A stretch of 64,000 nucleotides of DNA from Acanthosepion esculentum. Its lineage: Eukaryota; Mollusca; Cephalopoda; Sepiida; Sepiidae. The notes below the pieces were generated by a model, which was not told the DNA's origin, did not search any database, and worked only from the letters and a program-made list of their open reading frames with translations. This document shows positions 55,453-64,000 of the stretch, one piece after another; the stretch's first letter is position 1; every line of letters starts with the position of its first letter. The translations under genes and the position numbers were made by a program. The DNA lies in NCBI GenBank assembly GCA_964036315.1, contig OZ038498.1:14779497-14843496 (forward strand), given 5' to 3'.

Positions 55453-55519
55453 CCTGCCGTGCGCCGACGGCTTAGTGGTAGAATTTCCGGCTGACGCCAA
55501 TTCTGTCGGGTTTCGATCC
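55453..55519 (+). promoter_or_regulatory. tRNA-Gly-like Pol III promoter segment, copy 2
   Basis: Same as 55146-55210 with CGGCTGACGCCAATTCTGTC in the anticodon-arm region. Lies just upstream of the intact ribozyme. Confidence 0.7.
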
Positions 55520-55524
55520 AGGAC

Positions 55525-55576
55525 GTCTAGCCACACTGATGAGCTGTGATACAGCGAAACAGTCTGTCTGTGGATG

Positions 55577-55578
<2 letters not shown>
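55525..55578 (+). ncRNA. Type I hammerhead ribozyme, intact core
   Basis: GTC (55525) pairs with GAC (55576). TAG/AT forms an internal loop. CCACA (55531) pairs with TGTGG (55569). CTGATGA is at 55536-55542, stem II GCTGT-GAT-ACAGC at 55543-55555, GAAA at 55556-55559. Stem III is ACA-GTC-TGT, and C55568 is the cleavage base (GUC). Every invariant nucleotide of the type I consensus is present. Cleavage after 55568 is predicted. Confidence 0.9.

Positions 55579-55582
<4 letters not shown>

Positions 55583-55630
<48 letters not shown>
55583..55630. repeat. (TA)n microsatellite
   Basis: 48 bp TA starting within the retrozyme tail ACAATAATATAT; the same junction occurs at 43357. Confidence 0.95.
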
Positions 55631-55632
<2 letters not shown>

Positions 55633-56015
55633 TAGGCTGTTGAAAGAAATTCGAAAGGAAAAAACAACAATAATAATGAAAATATGTTAAAAGCCGGAAT
55701 TTTCGGACACTGTCCTTTGTGAAAGAGAAATAAAGTGAAGGTGAAATTTTTAGGTGGAATTTTTTTCCGCAGGTGTTATAATACTGATGCAATCTAGTAG
55801 TATTGGATTAGTTGTTTGCCTCACTTCTGGTTATACAGAATTTTGATATGGTTTCTTGTGGAAACTGTATTCTTTGAGTAAGCCTAAATTCTTATTTCAA
55901 CCTAGAATGTGTGAATTTTTTTTAAAACTTTATTTATTATAATATATATGTGAGGGAAGCGCTCGTGTGTGTGTAAAGAAAGGGATGGATTCTTTTATTT
56001 ATTAATCCGAAAGAT
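55631..56015. other. Unassigned DNA with a stem-GAAA motif
   Basis: The minus strand at 55692-55720 has AAAGGACAGTGTCCGAAAAT, the same stem-plus-GAAAATTCCGG word as 53340-53362. Otherwise no feature. Confidence 0.4.
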
Positions 56016-56062
56016 TTTTATTACTTAAATGTTGCGAGTATCCATTAGAAATAACATTTAAG

Positions 56063-56104
<42 letters not shown>
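56016..56104. repeat. Hairpin repeat next to (TA)n
   Basis: ATTACTTAAATGTT (56020) and AACATTTAAGTAAT (56053) are perfect complements around a 19-bp loop, followed by a TA run. Confidence 0.8.
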
Positions 56105-56106
<2 letters not shown>

Positions 56107-56260
56107 CGCGAATCATTCATACGAAAAGCAGATAATGAAGTTAATGATATGGCAAGAATCACTCTCACAAACAATTTTTAATAATAAAACACATTAACCT
56201 CGAATCCGTTAATGAATGGTATGATCCTTGTTTATTCCGGTTTTATCAGGTCTTTTTTTA

Positions 56261-56301
56261 CTACTAGCTTTCAATCGTTTCATACGATCATCCTCAGGTA
56301 G
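56261..56301 (-). ncRNA. Hammerhead-like motif at Penelope copy, degenerate
   Basis: Minus strand: CTAC, CTGAGGA, TG, ATCGT-ATGAA-ACGAT, T, GAAA, GCTA, GTAG. CTAC/GTAG would be stem I, ATCGT/ACGAT stem II; stem III is one pair. The fold order fits but is minimal, so function is uncertain. Penelope elements are known to carry hammerheads in their terminal repeats. Confidence 0.4.
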
Positions 56302-56315
56302 GGAAATATATATAT

Positions 56316-56620
56316 CATTGAATACGATAGACAAGTCGTAAATAATTATATAGGCCACACTACAACATGTTTGACACGCAGATTCACTCTACATCTTTCT
56401 GACCATAGCTCAATTAGATCTCATTTAAATATTCATGGAGACCTACCGGACACTATTCGTAACATTGACAACACAAATATAATAGTATCACCTACATGCA
56501 AAAAAAAAGGCTAAAATTAATGGAAGCCTTATTAATAAAATGAAAAAAAACAACACTCAGTAATATCAACTAGGAACATGGACACAATATCTTGACCGTG
56601 TTTTGAAAAACAAAATCAAT
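56316..56620 (+). pseudogene. Penelope-like GIY-YIG endonuclease fragment
   Basis: VVNNYIGHTTTCLTRRFTLH then LSDHSSIRSHLNIHGDLP and IRNIDNTNIIVSPTC. It is parallel to 6895-7050 with the nuclease YIG motif and arginine kept. A frameshift follows. The reverse transcriptase domain is missing. Confidence 0.85.
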
Positions 56621-56686
56621 ATATATAAATACATACATGCAACAAACTATTTCTTATTTAACAGTTAAAATATTTAATCCTTGAAA

Positions 56687-56830
56687 ATGGCTAAGTGTAT
56701 AGCCGAAAGCGCTCGGATAAAAAGAACATTCGGCCAGTTTTTATATAATTTATCATCTGAAAAGAAAAACATTATTAGATCGCATGAGAAATTGTATAAA
56801 AAACTAAATAAAAGCACCTTGTCTATATAT
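56687..56830 (+). pseudogene. Penelope-like ORF N-terminal segment, copy 3
   Basis: MAKCIAESARIKRTFGQFLY and KLYKKLNKSTLS follow the nuclease fragment by about 70 bp, as at 7.1-7.2 kb. It ends in a short TA run. Confidence 0.65.
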
Positions 56831-56834
56831 ATAT

Positions 56835-57045
56835 ATATTTATGAAGAAAGATAGTTTTAAGGTGTGCTATATTTATGGGATAAAGTGCTCAATATCAGAG
56901 ATAGAGCGTATGCAAATATAAAAGTAAACATTGAAGTCAACACTCAGAGACGACAGGCTAGATGCAATCGCCAGGCCGCCTGACGATTGCGTCTAGCATG
57001 AAACAGCCTGTCGCCTCTGAGTGTTGACTTCAATGTTCACTTTTA
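56835..57045. repeat. HHR-P fold-back
   Basis: A minus copy (56925-56975, partly deleted) and a plus copy (56978-57045) meet at GGCCGCC. Plus core: CTGACGA (56980), GAAACAG (57000), TGTC with predicted cut after 57012, then GCC. The left side includes AATATCAGAGATAGAGCGTA shared with 28487-28627. Confidence 0.7.

Positions 57046-57048
<3 letters not shown>

Positions 57049-57093
<45 letters not shown>
57049..57093. repeat. (TA)n microsatellite
   Basis: 44 bp TA. Confidence 0.95.
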
Positions 57094-57096
<3 letters not shown>

Positions 57097-57098
<2 letters not shown>

Positions 57099-57463
57099 CA
57101 GGGTGACCCCAAAAAAAACGGGAATTTTTGAAGTGCGTATTGCCAGACATGAGCAAGTGGCAACACTGCGAAACAGTGACCTTGAGCAACTAAACATTTC
57201 GCCATTTTAGTAACGAGAATTAAATTCACAGTATCCCAGCTGAGATGTTGCAGCAGTCAATGAGGAATCTCAACAGCAGATTTCAAGAATGCATTCGTAC
57301 AGGAGGACGCCATCTACAGGACGTAATTTTTAAAAAATGAAAATTCCATCATTGTTTCTTAAATGGCATGTTTTAAGGTTTCAATTACTATGAATTAAAT
57401 ATTTTTCTTCCATCACTCGTTTTATTGGATTGTTAAAAAGTTCCCGTTTTTTTCTTTTAATTT
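57097..57463 (+). mobile_element. mariner-type deletion derivative
   Basis: Starts ACAGGGTGACCCCAAAAAAA, CGGGAATTTTTG and ends near AAAAAGTTCCCGTTTTTTTC, forming inverted ends. Inside, EMLQQSMRNLNSRFQECIRT and GGRHLQDVIFKK-stop are the last codons of a transposase. Everything upstream is deleted, giving a MITE-like element of about 370 bp. Confidence 0.75.
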
Positions 57464-57528
57464 GCAACTTTTCAGTTGTTTTCTCCCTATTATATACATA
57501 TCAAGAAAGTATACGTGGCTTCTCATTA

Positions 57529-57529
<1 letters not shown>

Positions 57530-57587
<58 letters not shown>
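57530..57587. repeat. (TA)n microsatellite
   Basis: 58 bp TA. Confidence 0.95.
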
Positions 57588-57588
<1 letters not shown>

Positions 57589-57617
57589 GGAGAAAGAGAG
57601 ACGGAGAGATTTTTGGT

Positions 57618-57840
57618 GGATACTCATAGTTGAATAGACACTCCGTTTATTTATTAAGCATTATATTTATTTTATTTTCGTGTAACGGCCTTAATATTCG
57701 AGAATTCTTGTTAAAGAAGCGGAAAGCGCATATATTTCTTTAATAAGATTTCTGGAATATTCAGGCCGGTAGTCGGAAATAAATAAATAAATATACTGTT
57801 TAATAAATAAATGAAACGTCTACTCAAATACGAGTATCGA
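57618..57840. mobile_element. Palindromic hairpin element, 223 bp
   Basis: Arms are complementary along their whole length: GGATACTCATAGTTGAATAG and CCGTTTATTTATTAAGCA on the left, TGTTTAATAAATAAATGAAA and CGAGTATC on the right. Inner GGCCTTAATATTCGAGAATT pairs with AATATTCAGGCC. The loop is around 57722-57734. Noncoding; a MITE-like fold-back distinct from 4953-5212. Confidence 0.75.
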
Positions 57841-57870
57841 GTAAAAATCGGATTAAAATTACTCTTTTAG

Positions 57871-57898
57871 AAATAGATAGATAGATATGAACAGAACG

Positions 57899-57947
<49 letters not shown>

Positions 57948-57992
57948 TGAACAGAACGAGATAGATAGATAGATAGATATGAACAGAACAAT

Positions 57993-58023
<31 letters not shown>

Positions 58024-58070
58024 TGAGCAGAACGAAATAGATAGATAGATAGATAGATATGAGCAGAACG

Positions 58071-58115
<45 letters not shown>

Positions 58116-58126
58116 TGAACAGAACG

Positions 58127-58163
<37 letters not shown>

Positions 58164-58192
58164 TGAACAGATTGTGATAGATAGATAGATAT

Positions 58193-58231
<39 letters not shown>

Positions 58232-58243
58232 TGAACAGATTGT

Positions 58244-58299
<56 letters not shown>

Positions 58300-58300
58300 T
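57871..58300. repeat. (GATA)n array with TGAACAGAACGAG units
   Basis: GATA runs are interrupted about eight times by ATGAACAGAACGAGATA or ATGAACAGATTGTGATA, like the array at 32915-33640. Confidence 0.95.
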
Positions 58301-58505
58301 GAGTGCATGGGTGTGCAGTGGGCGGTGCTGGTTAATAACTCCTTATCAGTGAAGCAAAATCTTTAGAACGTAAAAACTATGTATTGATAAATGCTGATAT
58401 ATATCTGTGTGTATGTTTGTGCGTGCGTGCGTGGGTGTGACAGCCTGGTTGACTGTCGAATCTACAAATACGAATAAGCCATGTATCGATCTGATGAACA
58501 TTCAT

Positions 58506-58806
58506 AAACTATTTACACTATTTACATTCTTCGGAATGTTGTCCTCATCTTTTTTTTAGCCATTTTCACGACGTTTCGTACGTTGCACGTCCCGGTCTTC
58601 ATCAGGTGATTGGAATTTCGAACTCAACCCTTTATTTCTTCTACTGGGGAGGTGGGGGTAGATTGCGCTGGTTCCACGTGCCATGCTCGCCATTTAACTC
58701 AATTCTCCAAGTTTTTGTTCACCACTGTAGTAGCCAGGTATTGAACTCACAACCGTTTGTGTGAAGTCACTGGATTCCACCAACGCTTTTGTCCACTGGA
58801 CCATGT
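58506..58806 (-). mobile_element. SINE-A, full length, diverged
   Basis: The head at 58806 has GGTCCAGTGGACAAAAGCGT, box B-like GAGTTCAATACC. Tail core CTGATGAAGACCGGGACGTG then CGAAACGTCGTG (58560-58606). It is an older copy. Confidence 0.8.
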
Positions 58807-60865
58807 ATATAATTACTATATTATTAGCTATTAATGCCTTTTTTTTTATTACAAATATTTATGGAGTTATTTTTTATTGTGTAAAACTTTTGAGTTTTGA
58901 TATTAAAAGTATTATTTTTCTTTTTGTTTCCAAAGAATTTTTCTTGTTTCTTAATAGTTTGCTTAGCTTTTAGAAGGATGCTTTCACTATTCAATTACGT
59001 CTTTGGTTCCACTGTCACGTTTGGCAGTAGCCATAAAAAAACGATGGAAAATGTGACAATTCTCAGATAGTTAAAATGGACACTTCTCAATAGTTCAATA
59101 TCTGTAGTTGCTTGATTCTGATTTCTGTCATTTTTAGATCGTTTCTTGGGCTGTCGTTTTTGTTTTTAATTAAAAAAAACGGTATGTTGTGTGTTCAGTC
59201 CTTAGTTTTACAAAGGATGGTGCTGAAAACTTTCGCACACAACAAATCTGAAAGGAAATATGAAAAAGAAAACGGCTCATCAAAAGTGAATATTGTGTCG
59301 ACTTTTTTAGCAAGAGATTTAAGGACAACTTGAGGCAATGTAATGAAAGATTAATGACAACAGACAAATTTTGTTTTAGAACTGACAGGACAAAATGAAG
59401 ATTCGGATAATTCCTCAGCTAGAAGCCAGAAATGGCAAACAAAAATCAACTCCACAGACATTTCAAAAGAAATGCATAAGCAAGTGTACATAAAACGACA
59501 TGGGAATGGTTGTAAGGAGAATATTTAAATAAAGAAACGATAGTTCAGAAAAATTTCAAAGAAATAATTATATCAATATGTAATTATTAAAAACAGAGGA
59601 ATTTCCAGAGAACCATTTTCATGACCAATAATTTTCTCAAATTTTAATAAGTTTAATATGTCCGTCGTCACTTGTACAGGAATGGTTGTTGTGTTTATGG
59701 AGAAAACGTGTGTTTCCTGGTATTATTTTCCCCGTAACAATTATTGCGGACTCAAATGTGAGTCCAAGTAATAAAAGGTAAATACAAAACAAACGACAAT
59801 GCATTTATTAACAAAAGAATTACGATTACAATAAAAGAAGAAAACATTTAAATTAGAGGATGTGCGGTTTTGCTTTGAAAATGTTTAGGTCAAGGGAGAA
59901 CAAAAGACAACTCCCTCTGTTACTGGCCCTAAGAACCTGCTGATATTTTTTTAATGGACTGTGATTGGACGGTTCAAAGGTGAATTGCCCCCCCCCCTTT
60001 GAAAGGGTGAACTGGGACCGGACGTTAGCAGCTGCTGGAAACGAGACATCTTAGAAAGAAGAGGTTCGTTTCCTCTCTCCCTGCTGAAAAGGGCAGGCAG
60101 CGTTTGCCCATAAGTGAAGGATGCATGCGTAACAAAGTTGCTGAGGGCAAGTTTCCCCTTCAGAGAATGTTTTTGAGAAGTCCCCTCGAAGAAGCCACAG
60201 AAAAGAAAGTTTGAAAAGAAGTCCCTAAGTAGAGTTTGGAGTTAAAGCCGTTTGAGAAGAAGAAGGAGCAAACACGTTCGTTTTCAAAAAGCGTTTTACC
60301 TCGTGCTTAAGTAAATTTTCACCTTCTAGCGGCCATAAAAGAAACGCGTAATTTCCAGGCGGACGGGAGGAAAATAAGTGAAGAATGTTTGGTCACCCAG
60401 TTTTGTCCACACAAGAGAGAAAAGAAAAAAGATAAAAACTTTTGAACCTTGAAAGGACTGAAAGTGTACTGAAGAGCTAAGTCTCTTCCCCCATTTTTTA
60501 TTGTTATCATTGACACAGCAGGTGGGCGCAATTCTTTTTTTTCTTTTTTTTGTGCATTGTAATTTTTAAGTTTATTTTCTGCTATGTTTTTCACATTGTG
60601 TTACTCAGAGAATAGGTTATCTTATTCTCAACAAAAAAGGACGAATTTTTTGCAAGAACCCTTGTTTAGCTGGTTAGAAATAAATAAATATTTTTTCTTT
60701 GTAATTGAATCTGATTTGCATTTTTTTTCTTTCTTTTTCGTTATTAATTCGGGAAATAGTGAAAACACTGTTGCAGCAGGTTTTATTTTCTGGAAGAAAA
60801 GAAAATTTCCGAAACTGGATGTGAAATTTGTGTAGGCTTGTATGATAGACACGTATAAAAAGTAC
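58807..60865. other. Unassigned DNA, possible LTR-type sequence
   Basis: No coding motif. GGACTCAAATGTGAGTCC at 59748-59765 is a perfect hairpin and a (C)10 tract lies at 59989. The 59690-60900 block has unusual composition with GAAG-rich and T-rich halves. An LTR or other mobile element is possible but unproven. Confidence 0.35.
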
Positions 60866-61230
60866 AAAAACTGACGAGAGAAAAGTAAGTCATTGAAAAT
60901 AAGTGTACCTCTTGACTATGGAACTATTCGACCCCTTGACTATGGAACTCCGAATCTCCTCACCGATTGCTGAGGGGGGAAGGGCTTTTTTGATAACCTT
61001 TGAGCTAGACCTACCGACAGACAGTCAATCAATTTTAAAGTCATTTGTCTATTCTAGTTCCTCTCACCACCACCACCACCACATATTCTTCATCAACTAC
61101 CTGAGGAAATTAATGCACTTTATGACAACGTCTCCTTCTCTTATTGGTTTAATTATATAAGAAAAAATAAATTTAACAACTCATATTAGTGAAAGCGAAA
61201 ATAAATCTACCTCTTTGGGACAAATTACTT
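60866..61230. other. Unassigned DNA with (CCA)n
   Basis: A local duplication (CCTCTTGACTATGGAACTAT / CCCTTGACTATGGAACTCC, 60908-60950) and a CCACCACCACC run at 61066-61081. Confidence 0.5.
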
Positions 61231-61234
61231 GATG

Positions 61235-62110
61235 CCTTAATCAACTGTGACTTCGTCAAGCATCTCACATGGAAGGGCCTTCTTTCAGACAAGTAATATG
61301 GCTTTCGTTTCTCTAGGTGCTGAAAGACTCTATCAAGCTTTAGATAAGACTGATGAAGCTCGGGCTATTGCTTTGGATATCTCGAAAAGGTGTGGCATCC
61401 CGGTCTTCTTCATAAGTCGAAAGGTGAATTTTTGAACTGATTCAGTCTTTCTTATCAAATCGCGAAATAAAAGTTGTCTTGAATGGCCACTCTTCTAGAT
61501 CTTTTTGTATTAATGCAGGTGTCCCTCAGTGCTTTATCATTGAAACTACTGTGATCTTAATTTTCATCAATGACTTTCCAGATTACATCGTTTCTCACCT
61601 TGCTATCTATACTGATGACAAAACCATTTACTATTGTCTCGATAGTAAATTTCATCAGTTTAATACGGCCAAATTGGCAGGTGATCTCAACAATAACCTA
61701 AAGTCTGTCGTTAACTGATGTAAGGAATGGCTTGTTAGTTTTAACGCCTTCAAACTGAAGCTTCTCTCTAGCAATCAGGTGACAGACCTCTTCTTGCCTC
61801 CCATCAGCATGGCTGATACTAACGTCCTTGAGAGTGACTCGTTACGCCTTCTCGGTCTTACATTCTCGGCTTATAAAAACTAGTGGAAAGACTATATTGA
61901 ATTCATTGTTAGGTCTGCTGCTAAGAAAGTTGGTTCACTGTGTCGTACTAGACAATTTTTCTCTCCTGAATCTATCTTACATAACTATAAAGCTACCATT
62001 CGTTCATATTTTGAATATTGCTGCCACATATGGTCTGGTGCTCCTGCTATATATTCAGAGATTCTTAATAAAAGATTATCCAATACCAATAGTGTTTTCA
62101 TGAAGAATGA
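61235..62110 (+). pseudogene. LINE (jockey/CR1-type) reverse transcriptase
   Basis: In order: DEARAIALDISKRCGI (normally ALDISKAFDKVWH, first catalytic D), NGHSSRSFCINAGVPQCFI, LIFINDFPDYIVSHLAIYTDDKT (the YxDD box as YTDD), SDSLRLLGLTFS, SLCRTRQFFSPESILHNYKA, EYCCHIWSGAPAIYSEILNK. Stops and frameshifts in several places. This is the most complete RT stretch in the window but still lacks the endonuclease. Confidence 0.9.
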
Positions 62111-62164
62111 AATCAAAGAAGTTACTGCATTATTTAACATGTCTATAATATTGATAGACTGATC

Positions 62165-62638
62165 AGTTCAATAAGGTCAAATTGGCGGCTAATCTCAAAA
62201 TGGGCCTACAGTCTGTTGTTAACTGGGGCAAAGAACAGCTTGTTATGTTTAATGCGTCCAAAACAAAAATGCTCTCTATTTATCATCTGAGAGACTCCTT
62301 TCTGCCTTTCATCAGAATGGCTGATGCTAACCTCCAGGAGATGGGCTCCGTTGCATTTTCTCGGGCTAACATTCTAATGTTCTCATTATCTAGTAAATCA
62401 GATAAAATAATATTAATTCTTATTAAACATTATCTTTTTTATTGCTATATCATTTTAGTAAAAACTAGTAGAAAGACTATATTGAATCCATTACTAGATC
62501 TCCTGCTAAGAAAGTTTCTTCGCTGTGTCTTGCGAGACAATTTTTCTCTCCCGAATCTATCTTATATATTTATAAGTCTACCATTCGTCCATGCTTTCAA
62601 TATGGCTACCACACATGGCCCGGTGCTCCTACTGTATA
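62165..62638 (+). pseudogene. LINE RT, left part of split copy
   Basis: QFNKVKLAANLKMGLQSVVN, MFNASKTKMLSIYHLRDSFL, then RQFFSPESILYIYKST-like residues across frames, ending ATHGPVLLLY at the mariner insertion. An extra about 70-bp AT-rich piece sits at 62385-62455 relative to the neighbour copy. Confidence 0.85.
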
Positions 62639-63483
62639 CAGGGTGCGATGGATAAAAAAAAAAAAGTAAAACTGATATTTCATTTTAACATATATTTTTT
62701 CAAAAATTGCACAAAAATATCTTGAAATACTAAAGAATAAATTTATTCAATAAAATCGCCATTGGCATCAACCGAGGCCTCCAGACGGAATCTCCTGCAT
62801 CTCTTATGAACGGTCTCCTTGTTTAAGTTGGTGAATGCTGCCATAAGTTTTGCCTTCAGTTCATCTTTGGTATTACAGGGAGTTTTGTTGCTCTATCGCT
62901 CAACTGAGCTCCATAAATAATAATCGGAGGGCTGTCTGGGGTGTTAGGTGGTTAGATGTAAGAGGTGATGTCGTCGCAGAAATTGTCTGACAGCCATGAC
63001 TATGTCCTCCAGATTGTGTGGCATGGTGGAGAGCCTGTCACCGGACATTGGGTCTTCTAGAAGCCACCCTCTTGACCCAGAGCAGCAATTCCTCCTCAAG
63101 GTACTTGATGTAGGCCTCCGTGTTGAGTCTGTGGTCCTCATCAACAAATTCGACATTTTTTCTTATCAGAACGATCAAAGTGATTTTTCTGAGCTGCCAC
63201 ACTTTTGCAATAACCATTGCTATCCGAATCTTCTGCACCGTCCTCAAATTGACACCCAAACACTCTGAAATTTTCGTATTAGAGCTTCCGGTGTGAATGC
63301 CAAGCAGTATAGGGTGTCGTTTCCAAATTCCTGGTGGAGTGAATTGCGTTATGGTGCTGTTTTTCTCGCAGACGGTGCTCAACAGACTCTACTATACTGT
63401 ACAGTCGACAAAATCCATAACAAACAACGCGCATGCGCGAAATGAAAGATATAATTTATATACTATTTACCCATCGCATCCTG
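62639..63483 (-). mobile_element. mariner element inserted in LINE (TA target)
   Basis: Ends CAGGGTGCGATGGATAA (62639) and the complement of CCCATCGCATCCTG (63483), flanked by TA on both sides. The LINE reads through when the insert is removed. Length 845 bp, about two-thirds of an autonomous element. Confidence 0.9.
62740..63382 (-). pseudogene. mariner-type transposase, internally deleted
   Basis: The N-terminal part (63382-63190) has HTGSSNTKISECLGVNLRTV, a helix-turn-helix. Then RLNTEAYIKYLEEELLLWVK. The segment holding the second catalytic D is deleted. The C-terminal part in another frame has KDELKAKLMAAFTNLNKETV and ASVDANGDFIE. The words resemble the maT/DD37D branch. Not functional. 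Confidence 0.8.
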
Positions 63484-63485
63484 TA

Positions 63486-63975
63486 TTTAGAGATTCTTGA
63501 TAAAATCCAAAGAAGAATCTGTAATATTATTAGTCCTGAACTGGTTTCTGGGCTTGAGTCACTTTCCCACCGTAACTTAACTGTGACTTTTCTATAAACA
63601 CTTTCAAGGCAACCGTTCGGATAAACTCTTCGCTATGGCAAGAAGACGTTTTGAATTTAAGCGCAGTACTCGATTGGCAACAAGGTCTCATCAATTCACA
63701 ATTGAAATGGCTAAATATAACCGTAAGTTCTATGCTAGCAGTTTCTTTTCTCGCACTTCTTGCTTGTGGATCTCTCTTCCATCCCCATGCTTTCTAGCCA
63801 ACTTTGATCATCAAAAATTTAAATGCAATGCCAATGTTTATCAACTGTCTTCCTGATTACTCTTCTTTTGTTCTCGCTCCTTAATAACGTTTTTCTTCTT
63901 TTTCTTTCTTATTATTTTGCACTCAGTAACCCCTTGTGTCTTAGTGGCTTTACTGCCTTGCTTGGGGTGATAAGA
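63486..63975 (+). pseudogene. LINE RT C-terminus, right part of split copy
   Basis: LEILDKIQRRICNIISPELV, MARRRFEFKRSTRLATRSHQ, FTIEMAKYNRKFYASSFFSR and the end CTTAGTGGCTTTACTGCC. It continues 62165-62638 across the mariner element. Confidence 0.85.
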
Positions 63976-64000
63976 TTTTGTTAAAAGTATCGAATTTTCA

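Larger units (their letters stand above)
55120..55582 (+). mobile_element. Retrozyme-like tandem repeat (1.5 units of 304 bp)
   Basis: Order: partial body, tRNA-like segment, hammerhead 1, full body, tRNA-like segment, hammerhead 2, then (TA)n. The predicted cleavage points at 55264 and 55568 define one complete 304-nt monomer. The two tRNA-like segments and two ribozymes align base by base with few differences. Retrozymes known from animals and plants have this layout: small noncoding retroelements whose RNA is cut and circularised by the flanking hammerheads. No coding frame. Confidence 0.85.

Overview
The window reads as intergenic or intronic DNA from a large, repeat-rich animal genome. 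It is most likely a cephalopod mollusc, probably an octopus. This is an inference from tRNA-derived SINEs whose layout recalls those known in cephalopods, many degraded LINE, Penelope and Tc1/mariner copies, long (TA)n and (GATA)n tracts, and no dense coding. I found no intact host gene. Long readings such as IYIYIY, YLSIYLS and the 70-residue series are translations of simple repeats or of a satellite.

Layout. 1-9.5 kb: SINE copies, Tc1 fragments, an almost end-to-end Tc1 element (3016-4104), two hairpin repeats and a Penelope-like element (6.4-7.5 kb). 9.5-17.2 kb: a very uniform 142-bp satellite of about 54 units, derived from the 3' end of a LINE on the minus strand. 17.4-17.8 kb: a GC-richer patch with promoter-type motifs. 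18.2-21.8 kb: an AT-rich minisatellite, a tRNA-like SINE head and a 60-bp minisatellite. 23.4-32 kb: SINE fold-backs, mariner, LINE copies and an inverted ribozyme-like repeat. 32.4-38.5 kb: GAAA and GATA/TATC arrays around a SINE with tandem tails. 39-46.4 kb: Tc1, LINE and Tigger-like remnants, with a hammerhead element next to or inside the last. 46.4-58.8 kb: Penelope, mariner, LINE and unclassified repeats, a 5S rRNA/tRNA composite SINE, and a dimeric hammerhead (retrozyme-like) repeat at 55.1-55.6 kb. 58.8-61.2 kb: unrecognised. 61.2-64 kb: LINE copies, one split by a mariner element.

Most notable is the self-cleaving-RNA theme. Two sites (43358-43411 minus, 55525-55578 plus) show a complete type I hammerhead ribozyme: CTGATGA and GAAA cores, three paired stems and a GUC cleavage triplet. 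A third (55221-55274) has the same fold with one core base changed. It lies 304 bp from the intact one, with a tRNA-Gly-like promoter between, so this is a tandem retrozyme-like unit. Weaker versions of the same fold recur in the SINE tails and in several Penelope-associated or unclassified repeats here. Most features are therefore mobile DNA, much of it nested, inverted or tandemly amplified, not cooperating genes.
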